A stretch of 64,000 bases of DNA from Paenibacillus sp. G2S3 (GCF_030123105.1 NZ_CP126095.1:3100001-3164000), one strand, 5' to 3'. Counted from the first letter of the stretch, positions 18,987-28,837 are shown. The notes: a model not told the origin generated them from the sequence alone. Translations and numbers: made by a program.

Positions 18987-19845
18987 GAATAAAGACATTG
19001 GTAGCCATGGAGGAGGGGCTTTCTTTGTGGCGGATGATGGAGAATTGTCTTTCAAGATGATGGTGTCTGATGGGGAGCTCATAGATTTCGCCGCTTGCTA
19101 ATTCTTTGCGCACAATCCATCTGGAGAGCATAGCGATTCCCAAACCGGAGGAGACCGCTTCCTTAACTCCCTGGCTACTGTTGAAGACATAAGATCTTTT
19201 GACACAAATCTCTTCTTCTTGAATAAAGTGATCGCTGAAAGCACGCGTTCCAGAACCAAGCTCTCGCAGCACCCAAACCTGATTTTGCAGCATCCCTTGC
19301 TCTACAGAGACCATTTTTGACAAAGGGTGGTTGGCAGGGGAGATGATAATCATCTCGTCCTTCATGTAAGGCGTGACGATCAGATCATTCTCATGCGCTT
19401 CTCCTTCGATGAACCCAATATCCAATTCATTGGTTCTAACCCCACCAATAATTTCTTCAGTATTACCGATCGTCACCTGAAGTTTGACATGCGGGTATTG
19501 ATTTGCAAATTCCGCAAGTCTTGAGGGCAATATATACTCTCCAATCGTAAAGCTCGCACCAATATGTATACTGCCAGTAACCTCATCCTGCAGCATTTGT
19601 ATTTCCTGATGAGCTTCTTCGAAGTGAGCCAATATTTGTTTGGCATGATTATAAAGAATTGTACCTGCTTCGGTTAATTTCACTTGTTTCGAAGATCGGT
19701 GTAGAAGCTTTGCGCCTAGTTCATTCTCAAGATTCCGGATATGTAGACTGACACCGGGTTGAGATAGATTCAGTAATTCTCCTGCTTTAGAGAAATGACT
19801 TTGCTCAGCAACTGTAACGAAAACCCGTAATGTATCCACAATCAT
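18955..19845 (-). CDS. LysR-family transcriptional regulator (CysL/YwfK-like)
   Basis: 296 aa. An N-terminal winged helix-turn-helix (FVTVAEQSHFSKAGELLNLSQPGVSLHIRNLE) precedes a LysR substrate-binding domain. The segments GSIHIGASFTIGEYILPSRLA and LGIAMLSRWIV resemble CysL/CbbR-type members. It stands alone with no divergent target gene adjacent, so the regulon cannot be guessed from context. Confidence 0.85.
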   Translation of the reverse strand: MIVDTLRVFVTVAEQSHFSKAGELLNLSQPGVSLHIRNLENELGAKLLHRSSKQVKLTEAGTILYNHAKQILAHFEEAHQEIQMLQDEVTGSIHIGASFTIGEYILPSRLAEFANQYPHVKLQVTIGNTEEIIGGVRTNELDIGFIEGEAHENDLIVTPYMKDEMIIISPANHPLSKMVSVEQGMLQNQVWVLRELGSGTRAFSDHFIQEEEICVKRSYVFNSSQGVKEAVSSGLGIAMLSRWIVRKELASGEIYELPIRHHHLERQFSIIRHKESPSSMATNVFIQKLLVSRKDK

Positions 19846-19876
19846 AAAATTCCCTCACTAAAAGTCTCGAATGTAA

Positions 19877-20308
19877 TCAAAGTTCCTTATCAAGCACGAA
19901 CTGAGCTTTCTTCTGCGAAAATCCAATACGTGTATAGAAACGTACCGCATCTTCTCTAGTTTGGTTGGTGCGCACTCTTATTTTGTTCACTCCAATTTGT
20001 GCTGCCCAGCGTTCACAGGTATCAACAAGTTGTCTGCCGACCCCTTCTCCGCGATACTGCCCATCGACCACCAAACCACAAATTTCAACAAAGGGTGGAG
20101 ATTCAATTAACATTCGCACATTGGCGTGAATCCATCCGATTAATTGGCTATCCGACTCTGCTACATAAACAGCATGATCTTTACGATTTCTGATATCTTG
20201 AAGTCTATCTGCCAGCTGTTCGATATTTAAAGGATATCCGAGCTCACTGGATAGTCTTGCAATTTCTTGCGTGTCGCTAAATGAAGCTGTCCTAATATGT
20301 ATGATCAT
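19877..20308 (-). CDS. GNAT-family N-acetyltransferase
   Basis: Single-domain GNAT enzyme of about 143 aa with motif A VDGQYRGEGVGRQLVDTCE for acetyl-CoA binding and a terminal FYTRIGF motif B. The acceptor is unknown. Start choice: a longer frame begins at 20335, but a TATAAT-like -10 lies only about 12 bases before that ATG. The ATG at 20308, after AAGGTGGGG, starts right at the GNAT domain and is preferred. Confidence 0.75.
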   Translation of the reverse strand: MIIHIRTASFSDTQEIARLSSELGYPLNIEQLADRLQDIRNRKDHAVYVAESDSQLIGWIHANVRMLIESPPFVEICGLVVDGQYRGEGVGRQLVDTCERWAAQIGVNKIRVRTNQTREDAVRFYTRIGFSQKKAQFVLDKEL

Positions 20309-20386
20309 CCCCACCTTAAAATAATGATGTGTCATGCTGTTTCTTTATTATAGTTCATTCCATTCAGAGGGATATCTCTATTTAAA

Positions 20387-21223
20387 TTACTTCGTACTAT
20401 TCCGATAAGCGGATGGGGAAAGACCCATTGCCTTTTTGAAATATTTAGAGAAATGAGCTAATTCCATGCCGACTTGTTCCGCAATATCCGAAATGCTGTA
20501 ATCTGTGTAAGAAAGCTGTCTTTTAGCGTGCTCCATACGTTTCAATTGAACATAGTGCATTGGAGGCACCCCCATGAATCTTTTGAAATAAGGAATGAAA
20601 TAGTTTGGGTGCAGGTGGACAAGCTCTGCTAATTCATCAATCTCTATGGGCTTATTCAGATATTTATCGATGTAATGGAGCACATGAGCCAGCTTGCCTT
20701 GGTCACCGGTGTGTATGAATTGCGTCATAAAATCTGTATGACTACTGTCGCTTGATTCAAGACAAGTGGCAATGAGATTCAGCAAACAAGCCTGAGTGCG
20801 AAGGATAGATAAGACATCGTCCTTTTGAAATTGTTCGATCATCTCCACGAAGATTGCTCTTATTGAATCTGGATTAGGTGAATCGCAGATGTATAACTTT
20901 TTTTCCGCATGGAATAAGGGCCATTCTCCAATGTCAGCATCAAAGTGGCAGTAATAACGGATATATGGATCATCCATAGAAGTTTCAGTAGTTTGTGTGC
21001 TTCCCGCAGGCATGATCATTAGCTGACCTGGCTTCGGATAATAGGTAATCCCATTTATAATTACTTTTCCTTCACCCCCATCAATAAAATACAGCCGATT
21101 AAAAGCGGGAGTTTCCAGCGTGCGGTTCCATCCGGGATATCGATTACTAAGTTGAGCATGGGTCACAGTAACCTTGAGATTCTGCAGGAGACGTCCTGAT
21201 AAGTTACCTGGATTGTTCATCAT
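20387..21223 (-). CDS. AraC-family transcriptional regulator
   Basis: 278 aa. The N-terminal cupin-like sensing domain (NGITYYPKPGQLMIMPAGSTQT) is followed by two C-terminal AraC helix-turn-helices (IDELAELVHLHPNYFIPYFKRFMGVPPMHYVQ and ISDIAEQVGMELAHFSKYFKKAMGLSPSAYR). The ATG follows AAAGGAGT. It is divergent from the Gfo/Idh operon with 155 bp between them, so it probably senses the sugar or derivative consumed by that operon and activates it (inference). Confidence 0.88.
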   Translation of the reverse strand: MMNNPGNLSGRLLQNLKVTVTHAQLSNRYPGWNRTLETPAFNRLYFIDGGEGKVIINGITYYPKPGQLMIMPAGSTQTTETSMDDPYIRYYCHFDADIGEWPLFHAEKKLYICDSPNPDSIRAIFVEMIEQFQKDDVLSILRTQACLLNLIATCLESSDSSHTDFMTQFIHTGDQGKLAHVLHYIDKYLNKPIEIDELAELVHLHPNYFIPYFKRFMGVPPMHYVQLKRMEHAKRQLSYTDYSISDIAEQVGMELAHFSKYFKKAMGLSPSAYRNSTK

Positions 21224-21378
21224 TTAACTCCTTTAAGGCTTTAATATCCTCATTATAACGGTTCTATTTAACTAAAACATCTTACTCAAATACAAATAAA
21301 CCTTAATTTCGCTCATGTTCATGTCCTTAAATTAAGTATATCCTCTAAGCATAACCATTAATAAGGAAGTGATCAGGG

Positions 21379-22542
21379 ATGAGTACAGTTCGTTATGGAA
21401 TTATTGGCATTGGAAATATGGGAACCGCACATGCGCAAAGTCTGCTGAGTGAGATTAAGGGGGCTGAGCTTACAGCCGTATGTGATATAAGGGAAGAACG
21501 TTTGAAATGGGCTGAAGAGCAATTGCCCGAGAACGTAAGGAAGTATTCTACTCCGATGGAATTATTCGAGTCACGTGTCATGGATGCGGTATTAATCTGC
21601 ACTCCGCATTATGATCACCCTACACTTGCGATTGAGGCTTTTCAACATGGTTATCATGTATTGGTCGAGAAACCTGCAGGAGTATATACGAAAGCTGTTC
21701 AACAAATGAATGATGCAGCAGCGGAGTCTGATCGCAAATTTGGAATCATGTACAATCAGCGTACTAATCCTTTGTATCAGAAGCTGAGAGATCTTATTCA
21801 GTCTGGTGAGTTAGGTGAGATCCGCCGGACGAATTGGATTATTACCGACTGGTATAGATCGCAGAACTACTACAACTCTGGTGGCTGGCGGGCGACATGG
21901 GCGGGTGAAGGTGGTGGGGTATTGCTTAATCAAGATCCTCATCAGCTAGATTTATGGCAGTGGACGACAGGCATGATGCCGAAGCGGATAAGAGCATTTT
22001 GCCACTTTGGAAAATATCGCAACATTGAGGTTGAAGATGATGTAACCGCTTATGTGGAATACGAGAATGGCGCTACAGGTTTGTTTATTACTACAACTGG
22101 AGAGGCACCGGGAACTAATCGTTTTGAAATCAATGGCGATAATGGAAAAATCGTAGTGGAAGACGGGAAGCTAACCTTTTGGCGTTTACGTACACCGGAG
22201 CCGCAGTTCAACGCAGAGTTCACGGGAGGTTTCGGTAGTCCAGAATGTTGGAAATGTGAGATACCCGTACATGATGGCGTAGGGGAGCAGCATAAAGGAA
22301 TTCTACGGAACTTTACGAATGCCATTTTACATGATGAAGAGTTACTTGCTCCCGGGGAGGAAGGGATTAAAGGGCTAACCCTTTCGAATGCCATGTATTT
22401 ATCGGCTTGGACGGACAATTGGGTGGAGCTACCGATGGATTCGGATTTATTCTACGAGAAGCTGATGGAACAAGTGAGAAACTCGACTTTTCAAAAGGAA
22501 ACCTCAGAGTCTAAAACATTGAATGTTAAAGGAACTCATTAA
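21379..22542 (+). CDS. Gfo/Idh/MocA-family oxidoreductase 1
   Basis: NAD(P)-dependent sugar oxidoreductase of 387 aa. The Rossmann motif GIIGIGNMGTAHA lies at residues 7-19, the family motif VEKPAG near 100, and GGGVLLNQDPHQLDLW carries the catalytic His/Asp region. The C-terminal half is the usual GFO_IDH_MocA_C beta sheet. It is the first of four genes in one operon with an isomerase and two further family members. The substrate is not deducible, but the set suggests oxidation of a sugar or cyclitol to a keto-intermediate. Confidence 0.88.
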   Translation: MSTVRYGIIGIGNMGTAHAQSLLSEIKGAELTAVCDIREERLKWAEEQLPENVRKYSTPMELFESRVMDAVLICTPHYDHPTLAIEAFQHGYHVLVEKPAGVYTKAVQQMNDAAAESDRKFGIMYNQRTNPLYQKLRDLIQSGELGEIRRTNWIITDWYRSQNYYNSGGWRATWAGEGGGVLLNQDPHQLDLWQWTTGMMPKRIRAFCHFGKYRNIEVEDDVTAYVEYENGATGLFITTTGEAPGTNRFEINGDNGKIVVEDGKLTFWRLRTPEPQFNAEFTGGFGSPECWKCEIPVHDGVGEQHKGILRNFTNAILHDEELLAPGEEGIKGLTLSNAMYLSAWTDNWVELPMDSDLFYEKLMEQVRNSTFQKETSESKTLNVKGTH

Positions 22543-22566
22543 ATCGAAGGAGAGAGGTTAAATTCT

Positions 22567-23328
22567 ATGAAACGTTCGACGATTGCAGCTCAAATGTACA
22601 CTTTGCGTGAGTTTACTCAAACCGCGGAGGATTTAAGATCAACTTTTCAAAAGGTATCGGCAATGGGTTATGAGAGCATTCAGATTTCATCCATTGGGCC
22701 GATCGACCCGAAGCTAGTTAAAGCATATGCGGATGAAGCAGGATTGACTATATGTGCGACCCATGTGTCCTGGGATCGGTTAGTGAACGATTTGGAGGCT
22801 CTGGCCACAGAGCATAAGCTCTGGAATTGCAAATACATTGGACTTGGAAGTTTGCCAGAAGAATTTCGTACTGGGCTTGATAGCTACCGGAAATTTGCGA
22901 AATTGATATCTGAAATTGCAATAACACTAAAAGAACAACACGGTCTGCAATTTGTCTATCATAATCATGATTTTGAATTCGAACGCTTTGAGAGTATTAC
23001 CGGGATGGAAGTGCTGCTTAATGAGACTGATCCTGCAGTTGGTTTCATACTAGATTTATATTGGGTTCAGGCAGGTGGCGCGAGTCCAGAAGAATGGATA
23101 CGTAAAGTGGAAGGCAGAATGCAGGTTGTACATTTAAAGGATATGGCGATTGTTGATAGGAAACAGGTCTTTGCTGAAATTGGTGAAGGAAACATGAACT
23201 ATGATGAGATCATTACTGCATGCCGAGAAACAGACATTGAATGGTATGTAGTGGAGCAGGATGTTTGCCGTCGTGATCCTTTTGAAAGCTTGGAGATTAG
23301 TCTGCGCTATCTGCTTAACCTATTATAG
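22567..23328 (+). CDS. Sugar phosphate isomerase/epimerase (AP endonuclease family 2 TIM barrel)
   Basis: TIM-barrel metal enzyme of 253 aa of the IolE/IolI/AP_endonuc_2 family. Metal-ligand regions are visible: VYHNHDFEF, GFILDLYWVQAGG, VVHLKDM, AEIGEGNMNY and YVVEQDV. Related enzymes isomerise or epimerise keto-sugars or dehydrate inososes. It sits 24 bp after the first oxidoreductase, so it probably acts on that enzyme's keto product. Exact reaction unknown. Confidence 0.87.
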   Translation: MKRSTIAAQMYTLREFTQTAEDLRSTFQKVSAMGYESIQISSIGPIDPKLVKAYADEAGLTICATHVSWDRLVNDLEALATEHKLWNCKYIGLGSLPEEFRTGLDSYRKFAKLISEIAITLKEQHGLQFVYHNHDFEFERFESITGMEVLLNETDPAVGFILDLYWVQAGGASPEEWIRKVEGRMQVVHLKDMAIVDRKQVFAEIGEGNMNYDEIITACRETDIEWYVVEQDVCRRDPFESLEISLRYLLNLL

Positions 23329-23359
23329 AATCGATTAGAAGTAATTTAGGAGGATTCTG

Positions 23360-24448
23360 ATGAATATAAAAGATGGAATGAACTATGCCCCCACGTATGA
23401 AGCTAAACCAGTAGTAAAGCCAGGTGAATTCATATTTGCTGCGATCGCGCTAGATCACGGTCATATTTACGGGATGTGCAATGGGCTCGTTGAGGCAGGG
23501 GCAGAGCTGAAATGGGTATATGATCCGGATGAAGAGAAGGTTAAAGCGTTCATAGCCAAATATCCGGGAGTTAGGGCTGCTGGGTCTATGGATGAAATAT
23601 TGGAAAATCCTGAGGTCCGCTTAATTGCGGCGGCGGCAGTTCCTTCAGAACGTGGCCCTTTAGGAAATAAGGTTATGGCTCACGGGAAGGATTATTTTAC
23701 GGATAAGACCCCTTTCACAACACTTGAACAGCTGGATTCTGCTAGAGCTATGGCAGCAGCCACCAATCAGAAGTATATGGTTTACTTTAGTGAACGACTT
23801 CATGTTGAAAGCGCAATCTATGCGGGACAGTTGATCCGTCAGGGGGCTATTGGTCGTGTACTTCAAGTTATTGGATTAGGTCCGCATCGTTTAAATGCTT
23901 CTAGCCGTCCAGAATGGTTCTTTGAGCGGGAGAAATATGGGGGGATTCTCTGCGATATCGGCAGCCACCAAATTGAACAATTTTTGTATTATACAGATTG
24001 TCAGGATGCTTCAGTTGTTCACAGTAAGGTAGCTAATTATAATCATTCTTCATATCCTGAATTGGAGGACTTTGGTGATGCGACGCTTGTTGGGGACAAT
24101 GGGGCAACTCAGTATTTCCGAGTAGATTGGTTTACGCCAGACGGGCTCGGAACCTGGGGAGATGGGCGTACAATGATCATGGGTACTGAAGGCTACATAG
24201 AGCTCCGCAAGTACAGTGATATCGGGCGTTCAAATACACCGGATCATGTGTACTGGGTGAACGGAGAAGGAGAGCATTATGAGCATGTGGCTGGAAAGGT
24301 CGGATTTCCGTTCTTTGGTGAGCTTATCCTTGATTGTCTGAACCGGACGGAGCAGGCCATGACACAAGCACATGTCTTCAAGGCAGCTGAACTATGTTTG
24401 AAGGCTCAAGCCCAAGCGACTAATCTAACCCCTAATCAACTTAAATAG
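23360..24448 (+). CDS. Gfo/Idh/MocA-family oxidoreductase 2 (divergent type)
   Basis: 362 aa. The N-terminal Rossmann glycine motif is altered to FAAIALDHGHIYGM, and the usual EKP motif is TDKTPFT. The C-terminal domain GGILCDIGSHQIEQFLYYTD, with a His, is conserved. This fits a distinct subfamily that often lies beside AP_endonuc_2 isomerases. It may be a partner oxidoreductase that reverses or completes the oxidation in the operon. The cofactor state is uncertain because of the altered motif. A GGAGG site precedes the ATG. Confidence 0.82.
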   Translation: MNIKDGMNYAPTYEAKPVVKPGEFIFAAIALDHGHIYGMCNGLVEAGAELKWVYDPDEEKVKAFIAKYPGVRAAGSMDEILENPEVRLIAAAAVPSERGPLGNKVMAHGKDYFTDKTPFTTLEQLDSARAMAAATNQKYMVYFSERLHVESAIYAGQLIRQGAIGRVLQVIGLGPHRLNASSRPEWFFEREKYGGILCDIGSHQIEQFLYYTDCQDASVVHSKVANYNHSSYPELEDFGDATLVGDNGATQYFRVDWFTPDGLGTWGDGRTMIMGTEGYIELRKYSDIGRSNTPDHVYWVNGEGEHYEHVAGKVGFPFFGELILDCLNRTEQAMTQAHVFKAAELCLKAQAQATNLTPNQLK

Positions 24449-24479
24449 CGAATGGAACGATGAATGGAGGGTGGTATAG

Positions 24480-25481
24480 ATGAACCAACTTGGAGTTGCG
24501 ATCATTGGCTGCGGGGCGATTTTTCCTCTCCATGCTAAATCAATATCGTCTATAAAAGATGTAAATCTACTTACAGTTGTAGATATAGATGCTGATAAAG
24601 CTACACGTGCCGGAATAGAATACGCCTGCCATGCCACTGATGATTATAGGGAAATACTAAACGATAAACGTATTGATGTTGTACATCTCTGTACCCCTCA
24701 TTATCTTCATGCAGAAATGGCTGTAGAGCTATTACGTGCAGGGAAGCATGTATTAACAGAAAAGCCAATCGCCGTCGACCTGCCTTCAGCCAAGCTTATG
24801 CTGGAAGCAGCGGAAGTGAGCTCTGGCCAGCTTGGTGTGGTGTTCCAGAACCGCTATAATGATGCTTCCGTTTATATTAAGAAGACTATAGATTCTGGTG
24901 ATTTAGGGAAATTGCTTTGTATGAAAGGTGTCGTAACCTGGCATCGAAACGAAAGTTATTACAAAGATAGCAACTGGAGAGGACGATGGTTTTCGGAAGG
25001 TGGAGGTGTTCTAATCAATCAGACCATTCATACCTTGGACTTACTCCAGTGGTATGGGGGTGAAATTACTTCCGTGAAGGGCAGTATAACCACGGATGTG
25101 TTGGATGGTGTCATTGAAGTAGAAGATACTGCCCATGCTTGTATCGACTTCACCAATAATGTTCGCGGGCTGTTTTATGGTACGAATACCTATCTTGAGA
25201 ACTCACCGGTGGAGTTGGAGTTAGTTTTTGAAGAGGGGACTCTTAACCTCCGGCGAGACCACTTATATCTTTGGAAAGATGGAAAGGAAACCTTGGTTTG
25301 TGAACCTATATTCAGTCCTACGGAAGGTAAATCGTATTGGGGGACTGGGCATAAGAGACTAATTGAGGACTTCTATGGCCATATTTTGAGCGGACGAAAG
25401 TTTTGGTTGGACGGTACTGAGGGGATAAAAGCGCTGAAGCTGGTGAAGGATATTTATAGTTCATCACAGAGGAATAAGTAA
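24480..25481 (+). CDS. Gfo/Idh/MocA-family oxidoreductase 3
   Basis: 333 aa. Rossmann motif VAIIGCGAIFPLHA at residues 6-19, TEKPIAVD near 97, and GGGVLINQTIHTLDLLQWYGG in the catalytic region. It ends the four-gene operon 31 bp after the second oxidoreductase, preceded by GGAGGGTGG. Having three family members and an isomerase in one unit suggests a multi-step keto-sugar pathway (for example 3-keto-glycoside chemistry), which is inference. Confidence 0.86.
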   Translation: MNQLGVAIIGCGAIFPLHAKSISSIKDVNLLTVVDIDADKATRAGIEYACHATDDYREILNDKRIDVVHLCTPHYLHAEMAVELLRAGKHVLTEKPIAVDLPSAKLMLEAAEVSSGQLGVVFQNRYNDASVYIKKTIDSGDLGKLLCMKGVVTWHRNESYYKDSNWRGRWFSEGGGVLINQTIHTLDLLQWYGGEITSVKGSITTDVLDGVIEVEDTAHACIDFTNNVRGLFYGTNTYLENSPVELELVFEEGTLNLRRDHLYLWKDGKETLVCEPIFSPTEGKSYWGTGHKRLIEDFYGHILSGRKFWLDGTEGIKALKLVKDIYSSSQRNK

Positions 25482-25496
25482 ATCACTAACATAGCT

Positions 25497-25543
25497 AAGG
25501 CTGTTCCAAGAGTAGAATTATCTACGAATGAGGCAGCTTTTTC
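25497..25543 (+). terminator. Terminator after the Gfo/Idh operon
   Basis: Outer arms AAGGCTGTTC and GAGGCAGCTT and inner GTAG...CTAC around AATTAT, then TTTTT. It shares layout and sequence with the terminator at 14851-14905. Confidence 0.8.
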
Positions 25544-25688
25544 GTGTTTAGGGACTTTCCATATTGGGTTAAACACTAAGAAGACTACGGCTTACAGAGG
25601 GGGATGGATTTGATTAATTCTCCTTAGTGGAATAATCTAAAGAAAGTATAGGTTATAAAAAGCAAGATAATTGGAGGGCGCATACAAT

Positions 25689-25949
25689 ATGGGGAAGATA
25701 CTACAGAACATTAGAACGAACACCAAGCTAATTTCCATTGTGCAGACCATTGTGTTTTCCTTTGTCATATTATACGTACTGATGTTTCTTTCTGGTGGAT
25801 TATTCACCACCTTTTTTATTATGCTCATTGCTTGTTTCGTTAGCGTAATCGCAGCTTTGCTCATGCTAATTCGAAAGAACTTCTTATGGGCAATTGTTGA
25901 TCTTGCTGCTGCGGGCAGCATGTTTATTTATTTTATTAATAATGCTTAG
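25689..25949 (+). CDS. Small two-helix membrane protein, unknown function
   Basis: 86 aa, no family recognised. Two or three hydrophobic segments are visible: TIVFSFVILYVLMFLSGGLF, FIMLIACFVSVIAALLMLI and LWAIVDLAAAGSMFIYF. An amphipathic Asn/Thr/Lys-rich N-terminus precedes them. The ATG at 25689 lies 10 bases after GGAGGG; the longer frame would start inside the ribosome site. It is monocistronic between two terminated units. Confidence 0.6.
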   Translation: MGKILQNIRTNTKLISIVQTIVFSFVILYVLMFLSGGLFTTFFIMLIACFVSVIAALLMLIRKNFLWAIVDLAAAGSMFIYFINNA

Positions 25950-26089
25950 CTGTTATTAATCCTTGCATGAAGCGGGTTTATGGCTGTAGCTTAAGTTCCT
26001 TAACCTTGAGGACTTATTTCTCTCTTTTTTGCAAGCTTTTAAATAATTTATTTTTTTCATATAATAGTAGATATTAAATTTATAAATAA

Positions 26090-26165
26090 TTGTAATACAC
26101 TCGGATAAGGGTATAATTGAGTCAGAAAAGGTGTGACGCCTAAGAAGGAGCGCCCACATCCTTTC
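26090..26165 (+). promoter_or_regulatory. Promoter and leader hairpin of mqo
   Basis: -35 TTGTAA (26090) and -10 TATAAT (26112) are 16 bases apart. The leader holds a hairpin with AGAAA-GG-TGTG pairing with CACA-CC-TTTCT (26124-26165, small bulges). The stretch from 25950 upstream is AT-rich with nothing else recognised. Confidence 0.5.
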
Positions 26166-26186
26166 TGCAAAATTCAGGGGATAAGG

Positions 26187-27692
26187 ATGGTAATAATGGG
26201 CAAAAGTGCAACTGAAACAGACGTCATTTTAATTGGTGCTGGAATCATGAGTGCGACTTTAGGAACACTTTTAAAAGAATTAGTACCGGATTGGAAGATT
26301 AAAGTGTTTGAAAAGCTCGAAAATGCAGGTGAGGAAAGCTCTAATGAATGGAATAATGCAGGAACTGGACATGCGGCGCTCTGCGAGCTTAACTACACTG
26401 TCGAAAAATCCGATGGAACAGTAGATATAAGTAAAGCTATCCAAATTAATGAACAGTTTCAGCTTTCAATGCAATTTTGGTCTTATTTGGTAAATCGTAA
26501 GCTGATACATAATCCGCAGGACTTTATCATGCCCTTGCCCCATATGAGTTTGGTACTAGGGGAGAAGGATGTAGCTTTTTTGAAGAGAAGATTTGAAGCG
26601 CTGTCAAAAAATCCTTTGTTTCAAGGTATGGAATTCTCTGATGACTCAAGTAAACTAATAGAATGGATACCGCTTATTATACAAAACCGTCCATCGAATG
26701 AACCTATAGCTGCAACAAAAATTGACTCTGGCACAGATGTTAACTTTGGTGCTTTAACGCGCATATTATTTGATCACTTAAAGAGTAAAAATGTAGATCT
26801 TCATTATAAACATAGTGTGAATGGAATCAAACGTACTAGTGATGGATCGTGGGACTTGAGAGTTAAGAACGACAGCGGTACCATTGAACACCATACTGCA
26901 AAATTTGTCTTTGTTGGTGGCGGGGGAGGAAGCTTGCATATCCTGCAAAAATCCGGTATACCTGAAGGCAAACATATTGGAGGATTCCCGGTAAGTGGAA
27001 TATTTATGGTGTGTAATAAACCAGAGGTTATAGCGCAGCATCATGCAAAAGTATACGGTAAAGCTAAGGTTGGAGCGCCTCCAATGTCTGTTCCACATCT
27101 GGACACTAGATTTATTGACAACAAAAAATCGTTGCTATTTGGACCGTTTGCTGGCTTCTCGCCAAAATTTTTAAAAACCGGTTCAATGTTTGATTTGATC
27201 ACTTCCGTAAAACCGGATAATCTTCTAACGATGTTGTCAGCAGGTGCGAAGAACATGTCTCTGACCAAATACCTGATCGAGCAAGTATTGTTATCGAAAG
27301 AAAAGCGCATGGAGGAATTACGAGTGTTTATCCCTAATGCCAAAATCGAGGATTGGGATTTAGTCGTAGCAGGCCAACGCGTGCAGGTTATCAAAGATAC
27401 AGAGGATGGCAAAGGTATTCTCCAATTTGGTACAGAGGTAATTAGCGCCGCAGATGGTTCGATTGCAGCATTGCTTGGGGCTTCTCCAGGTGCTTCTACA
27501 GCTGTTCACGTAATGCTTGAAGTGCTTAACAAATGTTTCCCTCAGCATATAAAAGAGTGGGAACCGAAAATTAAAGAAATGATTCCTTCTTATGGCCTTT
27601 CACTACTGGAAAATCCAGAGCTATTACATGAAGTGCATACTTTAACGGCAACAACATTGGGTCTAGGTGGAAAAGAGCGAGTGCATAGTTAA
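26187..27692 (+). CDS. mqo: Malate:quinone oxidoreductase
   Basis: Peripheral membrane FAD enzyme of 501 aa, the normal length, that oxidises malate to oxaloacetate and passes electrons to quinone. The FAD dinucleotide motif [14 protein letters not shown] lies at the N-terminus, followed by [19 protein letters not shown], which is diagnostic of Mqo. [19 protein letters not shown] and [17 protein letters not shown] also match. I chose the ATG at 26187, 6 bases after CAGGGG; the frame is open to 26133 without a ribosome site. It is monocistronic with its own promoter and terminator. Confidence 0.93.
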   Translation: MVIMGKSATETDVILIGAGIMSATLGTLLKELVPDWKIKVFEKLENAGEESSNEWNNAGTGHAALCELNYTVEKSDGTVDISKAIQINEQFQLSMQFWSYLVNRKLIHNPQDFIMPLPHMSLVLGEKDVAFLKRRFEALSKNPLFQGMEFSDDSSKLIEWIPLIIQNRPSNEPIAATKIDSGTDVNFGALTRILFDHLKSKNVDLHYKHSVNGIKRTSDGSWDLRVKNDSGTIEHHTAKFVFVGGGGGSLHILQKSGIPEGKHIGGFPVSGIFMVCNKPEVIAQHHAKVYGKAKVGAPPMSVPHLDTRFIDNKKSLLFGPFAGFSPKFLKTGSMFDLITSVKPDNLLTMLSAGAKNMSLTKYLIEQVLLSKEKRMEELRVFIPNAKIEDWDLVVAGQRVQVIKDTEDGKGILQFGTEVISAADGSIAALLGASPGASTAVHVMLEVLNKCFPQHIKEWEPKIKEMIPSYGLSLLENPELLHEVHTLTATTLGLGGKERVHS

Positions 27693-27740
27693 GCGATGAT
27701 CAATCACTCGAAAGCATGATAATTGACAGAGATTTTCTTC

Positions 27741-27775
27741 AAAAAAGCCTATGGATTTTAATTCATAGGTTTTTT
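27741..27775 (+). terminator. Terminator after mqo
   Basis: Stem AAAAAAGCCTATG with CATAGGTTTTTT. It covers the upstream in-frame extension of the next gene and so favours the later start at 27810. Confidence 0.85.
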
Positions 27776-27809
27776 GTATAGGGAAATTGAACAGAAAAGT
27801 GGGGTATAT

Positions 27810-28277
27810 ATGAAACGAGGAATCACTTTTAAGATTCCAAATGATTACGGGAAAGTACTTGGAGATCTATTAAAGCCATTTAATACGGAGACATTCCATT
27901 GGTATATAGGTGGCGAGGAATCTTATTTTATTCAAAACGATACGTTAGGTGAAGCTCTGTTCCACGAAGAAATCTATGGGATGGACGGCAGGGTTTTGAA
28001 AGAACTTTTGGAGAATAATGAATATTATATTATCTTTGCGAACTTCAAGGCTTTTCCACAAGAGAAGGACGTAATAGATGTTCAGACCTATGAGGAGTTC
28101 TTACATAGTGATTGCCAGTTTGTACTTTTAGTCGTCGATTGTGAATATGCTTCGGTTTATTGTAAAGACCAGAGGATGCTTGAAGCACTGTGTCATAACG
28201 CAATTTCAAATGGATATGATGCTGTGCAATACATTACGAATGAAAATGACTTCAGAACAAGATTATCTGTATGGTAG
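27810..28277 (+). CDS. DUF2691-family protein, unknown function
   Basis: 155 aa. The N-terminus MKRGITFKIPNDYGKVLGDLL and the body (YIIFANFKAFP, CQFVLLVVDCEYASVYCKD) match the small Bacillus family DUF2691 as I remember it. No catalytic motif, signal peptide or helix is seen. The ATG at 27810 follows AGTGGGG; a frame starting at 27774 would overlap the mqo terminator. It opens an AT-rich accessory stretch of small unrelated genes. Confidence 0.65.
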   Translation: MKRGITFKIPNDYGKVLGDLLKPFNTETFHWYIGGEESYFIQNDTLGEALFHEEIYGMDGRVLKELLENNEYYIIFANFKAFPQEKDVIDVQTYEEFLHSDCQFVLLVVDCEYASVYCKDQRMLEALCHNAISNGYDAVQYITNENDFRTRLSVW

Positions 28278-28410
28278 AACAATGAGGTTAAATATTAAAT
28301 AGATGCTCAATAAATAAATTAAAATAATTTTTCCCTTTGTCGATTTAAGCATTCTTTCTTCGTCGTGTTTATATAAAGACAAATTCAGATGGAAAGGTTG
28401 TTGAAATTTT

Positions 28411-28806
28411 ATGGGAGCACAAATTAACTCTTATTTGATGTCGGAGGATGCAAGAGGTCAAGCGAATTTTTATGTGGAGTCACTAGGTGGCGAAATTCAG
28501 TTTTTCACCACATATGGTGAGACTCCGGAAACACCTGAGGCGATAAAAGATAAAATCATGCATTTGGCTTTGAATGTGGCGGGATCGAATACATTAATGT
28601 TTGCCGATTCCTTCGAGCCTGTTTCGTATAACCGCAACATCAGCCTTTCTTTGAACTATGATGATGAGACAGAAGCTAGAACGGCATATGCCAAGCTAAG
28701 CGAGGGCGGTGAAAGTAAATATCCATTCTCTCTACAGCCTTGGGGTGCTTTTTATGGTGAAGTCATCGATAGGTTTGGTGTGACGTGGATGATTACCAAG
28801 CAGTAA
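28411..28806 (+). CDS. VOC-family protein (PhnB/glyoxalase-like)
   Basis: 131 aa, the PhnB-like branch of the vicinal-oxygen-chelate fold. Visible features are an N-terminal half NSYLMSEDARGQANFYVESLGGE, a central IMHLALNVAGSNTLMFADSF, and a C-terminal WGAFYGEVIDRFGVTWMI. The PhnB proteins often lack the full metal set, and here too the ligands are not clear. Reaction unknown. Confidence 0.8.
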   Translation: MGAQINSYLMSEDARGQANFYVESLGGEIQFFTTYGETPETPEAIKDKIMHLALNVAGSNTLMFADSFEPVSYNRNISLSLNYDDETEARTAYAKLSEGGESKYPFSLQPWGAFYGEVIDRFGVTWMITKQ

Positions 28807-28837
28807 GCTAAGGGTGTACATGATCGATCTCTAAAAT

